Part shown: piece by piece, positions 1 through 5,057 of the stretch
Layout of the letters: every line of letters starts with the position of its first letter
How positions within the stretch are numbered: position 1 is the first letter of the stretch
Assembly: GCA_002496475.1 (NCBI GenBank)
Contig: DAJV01000027.1
Span: 1 to 5,517 of the forward strand
Direction of reading: 5' to 3'
DNA length: 5,517 bases
Source of the DNA: Vulcanisaeta sp. UBA163
GTDB taxonomy: Archaea; Thermoproteota; Thermoprotei; Thermoproteales; Thermocladiaceae
Notes under the pieces: model-generated
Database searches by the model: none
The model's input: the letters and a program-made list of their open reading frames with translations, nothing else
What the model was told of the DNA's origin: nothing
Position numbers and translations under genes: made by a program

Positions 1-106
1 AGTGGTTAAAAGTAAGCAGAAGTTACGCCACGGGTAAACATGCAATACGAAGACGTCTTACATAAATTGCTTTAGTATGTAGTACTTCACTCACAGTATC
101 ACTGGA

Positions 107-113
107 TTTATTA
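107..113 (+). promoter_or_regulatory. Possible TATA box upstream of a short ORF
   Basis: The heptamer TTTATTA is centred 26 bases upstream of the ATG at 136, the spacing expected for a leaderless crenarchaeal transcript starting at that codon. AT-rich matches like this arise by chance, and the ORF it would serve is only 28 codons, so support is weak. It could equally drive a small non-coding RNA starting near 136. Confidence 0.25.
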
Positions 114-135
114 ATTTCCATCATTGCATTAATGA

Positions 136-222
136 ATGAGCAAGGGGCTTGGGATGGATCTTGTGTTTGCCGTGATTGGGTTACTGGGTAACACAACACT
201 AATAAGTAAGGTAAAGGGATAA
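136..222 (+). CDS. Possible 28-residue hydrophobic peptide
   Basis: A 28-codon frame from ATG (136-138) to TAA (220-222) begins MSKGLGMDLV and has a mildly hydrophobic centre (VFAVIGLLG) followed by a lysine-containing tail ending KVKG. An in-frame stop, TGA at 133-135, immediately precedes it, so this is its longest form; a second ATG lies at 154. No ribosome-binding site is visible, but a TATA-like TTTATTA lies 26 bases upstream, compatible with leaderless expression. No family is recognised. The hydrophobic stretch is too short to call a membrane segment with confidence. The alternative is that this is a chance ORF, or the first part of a small RNA. It overlaps the 71-codon open frame on the opposite strand, and both cannot be typical coding sequence. 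Confidence 0.15.
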   Translation: MSKGLGMDLVFAVIGLLGNTTLISKVKG

Positions 223-270
223 GGAATCTACTTAATAATTAGCAGAAGGTATTAGCAATAAAGTAAACGC

Positions 271-277
271 TATATAA
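271..277 (+). promoter_or_regulatory. Candidate TATA box for the protease gene
   Basis: TATATAA is the best TATA-box match upstream of the protease gene. It would place transcription start near base 300, giving an untranslated leader of about 50 bases. A second AT-rich candidate (TTAAATAATAAATAATAAAA, 301-320) would give a shorter leader. No convincing Shine-Dalgarno sequence precedes the ATG at 352; only a weak TTGAG is present (341-345). Which box is used cannot be settled from the sequence. Confidence 0.4.
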
Positions 278-351
278 TCCCCATTGAGGCCACTGTTTCA
301 TTAAATAATAAATAATAAAAACAAAGCTGGAATCCTGAATTTGAGCCAAGT

Positions 352-2727
352 ATGGATGTTGGCTTTTCTGTAAATAATTACTGTAAAATCATGGCAGTTA
401 TTTCCATACTATTTATGCTTGTAATGCCAGTAGGCTCGGTAATGGCTCAGTCGATACTTGGTTATGAAATTATTAAACCGCAACCAAACATGTTCAGCTA
501 CATAAATCCAATCACCACAGGGCTAACGAAATACTCAGCACAATCTGGGGTTAATGATACGATCATTGGGATGATTGTACTATTACCTGGTTATTACCTG
601 CCGTTTCCGTATAATTTCCCAACTGGTCAATTTGTGAACATATACGTTTGGTCTAATCAGTCGATAACGGTTTACCTAATGAATAACGAGCAGTACTCAG
701 CCTTCTCATCTGGAGAGTCATACACGTATATTAATGAGGCAAGTGGAAGCATTATTGAAAGATCGTTCTATATAGGCAATGGCGGCGCCTACTACGTAGT
801 CATTGATAATAATAATCAAGGCACTGCCTTCGTACTTTACGAAATAACAGAATCACCAAACCCCGAAGGGCCCGACTTCCCAATGGGCATTGCCGATTAC
901 GGACTAGCCTTGCTCCAGGGTAATTTACTGGCTTATGGGTATTCAACGAACATGTTCGTTGGTGAGGTGACGATATATAATGCAAGCACGGCAGAGCCCA
1001 ACTACTGCCCATCACTTGAGGTCGAACCGGGCAATACCTGGTTCAGCGCACAGTTGAACGTGGTCATGCTTACTCAAACAAGCAACGGCGTTGACCAATA
1101 CTATTGGTTACAGAACGTACTGAGGTTTAACTCTCAGGGTGATCAGTTTCAAATCCTTGATAATATTTGGAATGACACGGGTAGTACCAGTGTGGTTAAT
1201 TCGGCGTTGATTAGTGGTAATGGTGAAGTAACTTTTTCAGGAAATAATATGTTTTATTATGATTGGGGAATAGAACAACCAGAACCAACAACCCTACCAT
1301 TCACCATATACTTAGTTATAAAGACTGGACTGAGCGGTAATGGTTATCCCTGGGCAGCCTTCGGATATTCACTGAACGGGCAAACAATCACGTGGTATGA
1401 TAACGTAACCATAATGATACCATCAAGTTATGTAAATATTATCGTGATGCCACCTAATCCTCTATTAAGTAAGTACGTAGCATTTAATGATGCTGAGTTG
1501 GTGATTGCCGGTTTAGGGAATAGTGAATGTACCATGGCTAAAACCCTGGGTGTGGAGTTAGGTCTTTACTTTAAGTACGGTAATTACTTGGTTCCAATAC
1601 CGTACATGTGGAATTTCGGTGTTCACACAGCCGAGTCAATACTTAATGCATCATCAATTGCCGTTGGCCCAGGTATGGTATTTGTAAAGAATGGTGGTGA
1701 AGAACCAACATACTTAACAAGTTATTTCGCCCTGCTTACAATTCATAATAACCTTAATGATATCTCAAATACGTCTATAATAACTCCAGGTACGTTAATT
1801 GAAATTAACGAACCAAGCATCATTGTACTTAATAATGGGACCAGGTATGTATTTTACGGTTACGTGGTTAACGGTTCTGAACTCGTGAGTAATGCAAGCC
1901 TTAATATTGTTATTAATGGGTCAACAAACATAAACATTAAGTGGATTAAGCAATACTTGGTTAATGTGATTAGTTCAATACCAATACTGGTAAATGGTAA
2001 TTTAATGAATAATTACACTGGTTGGGTAAACACGGGCGCGATCTTTACAATAAAGGCGCCATTATATTATGTATTTAACAACTGCACTAGACTTGTATTC
2101 CGGTACTTCAGCGTAATTAATTACGAGCCATATTACTCACTCAAATACCCATACAATGTATCATTTACTATAGACTCCCCAATGGCATTCACGGCAGTAT
2201 ACATAAGGCAATATCTCATTAACATAAGATCCATAGCTCCAGTATACGTAAATGGTTCATCTTTTGCCAACTACACGGGCTGGGTTAATCAGGGATCTAT
2301 ATTAACAATTTCAATACCTAAATACTACCAACTCGATAATCAAACACGTTATGTATTTAACGGAAGCAATGCTACAATAACACTCACCATAGATGGACCG
2401 AAGGAATTAAACATTAATCAATGGACAACGCAATACCTAATCAATATAACTAGTCAATACCCAGTTACGATTAACAATACGGTAACAACGCAATACGTCA
2501 ATTGGTTGAATAAGGGAGCAATCCTAGTAATAAGGCCAAGCATGATCTTTGCGGAGGGTCTTTTTCTCCAGGAACCAGGCCTAGCCTTGGTAATTAATGA
2601 ACCAATAAATATGAGCATTGAATGGACAACCAATTGGGTATTTACAACCATGTTTTACACCGTTATATTAATTATTATTGCATTAATTATAAGGAAAATG
2701 CGAAAAAGAAATAAAGCTGTCACGTAG
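352..2727 (+). CDS. Thermopsin-family acid protease with repeat stalk and membrane anchor
   Basis: This is a secreted, membrane-tethered protease of the thermopsin family (peptidase family A5, acid-active). Residues 12-32 form a signal peptide (K12, hydrophobic core, likely cleavage after V-M-A at 30-32). Family hallmarks run from about 177 to 435: PMGIADYG at 177-184, YGYSTNMFVGEV at 195-206, QLNVVM at 234-239, YYWLQNVLRF at 250-259, DNIWNDTGS at 270-278 and FGYSLNG at 337-343. Residues about 458-758 hold four degenerate repeats, followed by a transmembrane helix (about 763-780) and the basic tail RKMRKRNK. The classical thermopsin precursor is about 340 residues, so the C-terminal half is an extension. 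By hand count 17 of about 22 N-x-S/T sequons lie after residue 430, suggesting a glycosylated stalk. ATG 352 is preferred to ATG 391 because it keeps K12. Catalytic residues are not assigned. Family call is firm; substrate is unknown. Confidence 0.92.
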   Translation: MDVGFSVNNYCKIMAVISILFMLVMPVGSVMAQSILGYEIIKPQPNMFSYINPITTGLTKYSAQSGVNDTIIGMIVLLPGYYLPFPYNFPTGQFVNIYVWSNQSITVYLMNNEQYSAFSSGESYTYINEASGSIIERSFYIGNGGAYYVVIDNNNQGTAFVLYEITESPNPEGPDFPMGIADYGLALLQGNLLAYGYSTNMFVGEVTIYNASTAEPNYCPSLEVEPGNTWFSAQLNVVMLTQTSNGVDQYYWLQNVLRFNSQGDQFQILDNIWNDTGSTSVVNSALISGNGEVTFSGNNMFYYDWGIEQPEPTTLPFTIYLVIKTGLSGNGYPWAAFGYSLNGQTITWYDNVTIMIPSSYVNIIVMPPNPLLSKYVAFNDAELVIAGLGNSECTMAKTLGVELGLYFKYGNYLVPIPYMWNFGVHTAESILNASSIAVGPGMVFVKNGGEEPTYLTSYFALLTIHNNLNDISNTSIITPGTLIEINEPSIIVLNNGTRYVFYGYVVNGSELVSNASLNIVINGSTNINIKWIKQYLVNVISSIPILVNGNLMNNYTGWVNTGAIFTIKAPLYYVFNNCTRLVFRYFSVINYEPYYSLKYPYNVSFTIDSPMAFTAVYIRQYLINIRSIAPVYVNGSSFANYTGWVNQGSILTISIPKYYQLDNQTRYVFNGSNATITLTIDGPKELNINQWTTQYLINITSQYPVTINNTVTTQYVNWLNKGAILVIRPSMIFAEGLFLQEPGLALVINEPINMSIEWTTNWVFTTMFYTVILIIIALIIRKMRKRNKAVT
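1723..2625 (+). repeat. Four degenerate protein repeats in the protease stalk
   Basis: The repeats begin near residues 458, 533, 619 and 693 and are about 66-86 residues long. Three share an opening QYL[VI]N[VI] (534-539, 620-625, 694-699) and a central Y[TV][GN]W[VL]N..[GA] element (555-563, 641-648, 715-723). Three share N[NG].TR[YL]VF or a close variant (494-501, 576-583, 662-669), and each ends in a beta-rich segment beginning I[ND]G/S/E (521, 607, 680, 748). The first copy lacks the QYL and GWVN elements, and the fourth lacks the TRYVF element. DNA identity between copies is low, so these are old duplications, not a recent tandem array. They resemble beta-sandwich repeats of archaeal surface proteins, but no named domain is claimed. 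Confidence 0.8.
2702..2715 (-). terminator. Possible U-rich terminator of the amidotransferase gene
   Basis: Read on the minus strand, the sequence is CTTTATTTCTTTTTCG, lying about 38-51 bases past the amidotransferase stop codon. Archaeal transcription commonly ends at U-rich tracts without a hairpin. The tract lies inside the 3' end of the convergent protease gene, where the same bases encode its lysine/arginine-rich tail, so its A-richness may simply reflect lysine codons. Confidence 0.3.
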
Positions 2728-2752
2728 TAAGGCATTGTTACCCTTCACATTT

Positions 2753-3586
2753 CTAAAATCTCCAGGTATCAATCCTTTGAACATCATTATTAGCCTGTAT
2801 ATGGTACTTATGATATTCACCATTACCCAACCCATGGCAATTGGTGACCATGTTTGGTTTATAGAAGTCAATTACTGTTGATGAGGCATAGACGAAACCG
2901 CCAGGCACTTCACACTGGTAAAGCTTGTAATACGCCTCCCTAGCCTCCCTCCTATCATCATTAAGGGCCCTGTAATAACTACCAACAATAAGTATGACTG
3001 AGTCCTCCCTAATCAGGGCAATGCCTAGGTTAGCCCCGGTCTTAATAAACCTGAGCAACCAACCAAGGTCATCCCTAGTAATATCATCCCTAACCTGCCT
3101 AGCCAGTGCTAGGTTGGCAATGTAGGTATCATTAAACCTACTTGCGTAGTCCCCATCAATACTAGCCTCCCTGGCAATATCATCCCTATAAAACGAGCCA
3201 TTATGAATCATGTAAAGCTCAAGCCCATTAATGGTCACAGCCCTAACAGGGTGCGTAGAGAATATGTTTTTGGGGGTACCAGTACTCGCGGCTCTAGCGT
3301 GCATCATCATTAATACATTATCATTATTATTTATATTGTTTAGGAAGCCTCTAATGACGTTCATGGGGTCATCCATGAATATGGCCCTCACACTCCTATG
3401 ATGAACCGCCGATGAAGAAGCAACATTAACAAGTAGAACTCCCCAACCATCGTTGTGCCTCTCCTCATTAAGGAATTTCTTACCGTATGGGTCCATGGAG
3501 GCTGCCTTCACTAAACTATTACCAACATTAGCCAGCACCTCCCTAGCGTTGCTAAATCTACCAAGGACAACGACGAACCTGCACAT
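2753..3586 (-). CDS. Stand-alone class II glutamine amidotransferase
   Basis: An Ntn-hydrolase-fold glutamine amidotransferase of the class II, YafJ/Dug3-like type (277 residues). In the family the N-terminal cysteine, exposed by removal of Met1, attacks a gamma-glutamyl amide. Visible motifs are Met-Cys2-Arg3; HNDGWG at 44-49; HARAAS at 96-101 with THPV at 111-114; the oxyanion-type HNGS at 128-131; and NDTYIAN at 152-158. No synthase, sugar isomerase or phosphoribosyltransferase domain is attached, so the amide acceptor or hydrolysed substrate is unknown. Relatives include EgtC and Dug3, which cleave gamma-glutamyl bonds in small thiol compounds; applying that here would be inference. The start is fixed by Cys2 and a TATA box about 29 bases upstream, implying a leaderless transcript. 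The cytosolic protein has an asparagine-rich low-complexity stretch at 83-90. It is divergent from the ParA-like gene. Confidence 0.9.
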   Translation of the reverse strand: MCRFVVVLGRFSNAREVLANVGNSLVKAASMDPYGKKFLNEERHNDGWGVLLVNVASSSAVHHRSVRAIFMDDPMNVIRGFLNNINNNDNVLMMMHARAASTGTPKNIFSTHPVRAVTINGLELYMIHNGSFYRDDIAREASIDGDYASRFNDTYIANLALARQVRDDITRDDLGWLLRFIKTGANLGIALIREDSVILIVGSYYRALNDDRREAREAYYKLYQCEVPGGFVYASSTVIDFYKPNMVTNCHGLGNGEYHKYHIQANNDVQRIDTWRF

Positions 3587-3610
3587 ACTCGCCGGTCTAG
3601 GAATTGAGAA

Positions 3611-3619
3611 TTTAATAAA
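3611..3619 (-). promoter_or_regulatory. TATA box of the amidotransferase gene
   Basis: Read on the minus strand the element is TTTATTAAA, 25-33 bases upstream of the ATG at 3586. That spacing places the transcription start at or very near the start codon, the usual leaderless arrangement of single or first genes in Crenarchaeota. The upstream side on that strand is A-rich (ACAAAATA), compatible with a BRE. No Shine-Dalgarno sequence lies in the 24 bases before the ATG, which fits. Confidence 0.6.
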
Positions 3620-3648
3620 TATTTTGTTTTTTACAATTGAACATAAAA

Positions 3649-3655
3649 CTTATTA
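3649..3655 (+). promoter_or_regulatory. TATA box of the ParA-like gene pair
   Basis: CTTATTA, preceded by the A-rich CATAAAA, is centred 30 bases upstream of the ATG at 3682, so transcription would start a few bases before or at that codon. It lies only about 30 bases from the oppositely directed TATA box at 3611-3619, so the two divergent promoters probably compete for, or share, protein binding. The last base overlaps an AGGAGG (3655-3660) that looks like a Shine-Dalgarno site but would be outside a leaderless mRNA. Confidence 0.5.
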
Positions 3656-3661
3656 GGAGGC

Positions 3662-3682
3662 ATGTCAAATAAACAATTATAA
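3662..3682 (+). other. Six-codon upstream ORF overlapping the ParA-like start
   Basis: ATG at 3662 opens a minimal frame encoding MSNKQL, and its TAA stop (3680-3682) shares one base with the ATG of the ParA-like gene (TAATG). AGGAGG ends one base before this ATG, too close for standard ribosome placement; it ends 21 bases before the main ATG, too far. If a transcript begins upstream of 3655, the layout could act as a translational-coupling leader. If the promoter at 3649-3655 gives a leaderless mRNA, it is not transcribed and is fortuitous. Confidence 0.2.
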
Positions 3683-4641
3683 TGTTTACAATAGCATTCA
3701 TATCAGCAAGCGGCGGTGCAGGAAAAACAACACTAGCAATGAACACAGCAGCTGCCCTAACTATTGATGAACAAAGAACCTTGTTCATAGACCTTGACCC
3801 GTCAATGACAGCGACGCGCATATTACTGGGCAGGACAATCGAGGAATGCAATATAAAAACCCTAATGAAGAAGCTTGTTGATTATCGCAAAGGCGATTTG
3901 GAGAGTATGCCCAGGGTCTACGATTGCCTACGCCTATATAAAATCCCAAACACCAACGCGGCATTCTACGTATTACCCGGAGGCAACCTAAACGAGATCA
4001 GCAATGCAATAATGAGCATACCAAACTGGGGCCTACTACTCAAGGAACTCATTGATAAGGTAATGGATGAAATGATGAACGAAATGAAGTACAGCTTCGA
4101 CATAATAATCCTCGACTCACCCAATTGGGTGTACCAATTCTTCGAAATGACCTTCCCATTGGCTCCACTCTACGTAGCCATAACAAGGCCTGGCGATCAA
4201 GAGGTCAGTAAGTTCATGGATTTCCTCAGGAGGATAACGCAAATACTGCACCACCAGAACATCCTCATCCCGCGGAATAAGGACTACGACAGCCTAATCT
4301 CATACGTGGTTAATCAATACAGGTCAGGCATGAAGGCGGAGGAAGTTATAGAGGCCTGGAATAACGTCCATGAAAGGACGCATAAGGAATTCCCAAACAT
4401 GCGACCGTTAATCAATGACAGGCGCGATGATTACTACGGTGATAAAAAGACGGAATTCGTCGGATTTAAGCACATGGACGGCACATCACTAGACTCATAC
4501 ATTGAGGAGGGACCACTATACGCCAGAAAAGTGGAGAGGAGCAAGAAAAATGAGGCAAGGCCTGTGAAGCAGTTCCAGGCTTATTATGAGGCTGTGAAGC
4601 AGTTCATCTCAGAAATGTCGCCCGTCGAGGTGGCGCATTAA
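3682..4641 (+). CDS. ParA/MinD-like P-loop ATPase with atypical Walker A
   Basis: A cytosolic ATPase of the ParA/MinD (SIMIBI) superfamily, 319 residues. The Walker A loop is SASGGAGKTT at 8-17 with P-loop K15 and T16; Walker A' is FIDLDP at 35-40; Walker B is FDIIILDSP at 139-147. The family's signature lysine, which reaches across the ATP-sandwich dimer and precedes the GG, aligns with Ser10, so the deviant motif is incomplete. A conserved-type VVN follows at 209-211. Residues about 212-319 form a longer and more charged C-terminal region than typical ParA proteins of about 250 residues. Upstream in-frame sequence has a stop at 3670-3672, so ATG 3682 is the first possible start and lies correctly before the P-loop. 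The neighbour 15 bases downstream is probably co-transcribed. No ParB or centromere-like repeats are seen, so the cargo or substrate (DNA segregation, positioning, other) is unknown. Confidence 0.9.
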   Translation: MFTIAFISASGGAGKTTLAMNTAAALTIDEQRTLFIDLDPSMTATRILLGRTIEECNIKTLMKKLVDYRKGDLESMPRVYDCLRLYKIPNTNAAFYVLPGGNLNEISNAIMSIPNWGLLLKELIDKVMDEMMNEMKYSFDIIILDSPNWVYQFFEMTFPLAPLYVAITRPGDQEVSKFMDFLRRITQILHHQNILIPRNKDYDSLISYVVNQYRSGMKAEEVIEAWNNVHERTHKEFPNMRPLINDRRDDYYGDKKTEFVGFKHMDGTSLDSYIEEGPLYARKVERSKKNEARPVKQFQAYYEAVKQFISEMSPVEVAH

Positions 4642-4642
4642 T

Positions 4643-4648
4643 AAGGTG
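4643..4648 (+). promoter_or_regulatory. Shine-Dalgarno site of the nuclease-like gene
   Basis: AAGGTG matches the anti-Shine-Dalgarno of archaeal 16S rRNA (GAGGTGATC on the mRNA side) and ends 8 bases before the ATG at 4657. It sits in the 15-base gap after the ATPase stop codon, as expected for an internal operon gene, and it supports both the chosen start and co-transcription. Confidence 0.65.
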
Positions 4649-4656
4649 TTAAGTAC

Positions 4657-5037
4657 ATGGCAAGGGGTTGTAGGGAGGACGAATATACGGCATTAATAAC
4701 CCACCGCCTAAACTGCACCGAGGCACGACCAATAGGGCTGGGCTTCATGAGTGTTAAACCTGACCTAATCTGCAATGGCGTGGCTTATGAAATCGAGTGT
4801 GCGGATAAAGTTCATTACGGCGTCGGCCAAGCCCTGGCTTACCAATATGGTGGTTACAAGGCTGGTCTCATCGTAATTGTTAATGACTGGGGTAATGACG
4901 AGTTGAACCAATTGATGGATTTCCTCAAGTGGGTAAGTGATAGGTTTGGCATTGACGTGCTCATCCTCAAGTGCGCTGGTTATGACTGCGAATTCGTGAA
5001 AGTCACAGGATGGGGTTTAACGCATTCAAAGCTATAA
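4657..5037 (+). CDS. Small PD-(D/E)XK nuclease-like protein
   Basis: A 126-residue soluble protein without signal peptide or membrane segment, second gene of a probable operon with the ParA-like ATPase. The core resembles the restriction-endonuclease-like (PD-(D/E)XK) fold: KPD at 34-36, a beta strand ending in YEIECADK at 44-51, then GVGQALAYQY at 55-64 and a hydrophobic strand GLIVIV at 70-75. Small proteins of this fold often show an E-x-D/E-x-A-x-K...GQ-x-L-x-Y pattern, which aligns well here from memory. The motif lysine of (D/E)XK is replaced by Glu47 (E45-I-E47), with Lys51 the nearest alternative, so catalytic activity is uncertain. Six cysteines (5, 20, 39, 48, 106, 111) suggest disulfides or a metal site, as is common in hyperthermophile cytosolic proteins. 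The gene is firm; the fold is a reasoned guess and the substrate is unknown. Confidence 0.8.
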   Translation: MARGCREDEYTALITHRLNCTEARPIGLGFMSVKPDLICNGVAYEIECADKVHYGVGQALAYQYGGYKAGLIVIVNDWGNDELNQLMDFLKWVSDRFGIDVLILKCAGYDCEFVKVTGWGLTHSKL

Positions 5038-5057
5038 TGGAAGGCTGATTAGGGGCA

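Larger units (their letters stand above)
1..351. other. Left-edge stretch without a confident gene
   Basis: No recognisable gene is present. Two plus-strand frames entering from the left edge stop early, at 35-37 and 63-65, so either could be the last codons of an upstream gene; nothing favours one. A minus-strand frame is open from about 238 down to a stop at 23-25 (71 codons) but has no archaeal promoter, and its only in-frame ATG codons (about 119-124) leave a 33-residue product. A perfect 10-base palindrome, AAGACGTCTT, lies at 50-59, and a 5-base dyad GTTAC/GTAAC with a 3-base loop at 180-192. The last 80 bases are AT-rich and carry TATA-like elements that probably belong to the downstream protease gene. 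No tRNA, snoRNA-type C/D boxes or CRISPR repeat was seen. Confidence 0.6.

Noticed and set aside
50..59. Palindrome AAGACGTCTT as an operator
   Set aside because: A single 10-base palindrome without a nearby assigned promoter or second copy is not enough to call a binding site.
800..1015. Minus-strand open frame of 71 codons inside the protease gene
   Set aside because: It lies opposite the conserved thermopsin hallmarks, has no promoter or ribosome-binding site and gives a composition unlike a real protein.
1171..1182. D-T-G triplet (residues 275-277) in the protease, as in pepsin-type active sites
   Set aside because: It falls in the DNIWN.T segment typical of thermopsins, which are not related in sequence to pepsin, and no second D-[ST]-G motif in a matching lobe is seen. 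Treated as coincidence.
2454..2871. Two minus-strand frames (2454-2651 and 2683-2871) near the convergent gene ends
   Set aside because: Both overlap well-supported genes in other frames and have no initiation signals.
3453..3851. Frames at 3453-3656 (+) and 3612-3851 (-) across the divergent promoter region
   Set aside because: They overlap the amidotransferase start with its catalytic Cys2 and the ATPase P-loop; the apparent hydrophobicity comes from antisense of these conserved parts and AT-rich promoter DNA.
3682..5037. Plasmid-type parAB partition locus
   Set aside because: No ParB-like or helix-turn-helix protein follows the ATPase, and no repeated centromere-like sites are visible in the flanks.
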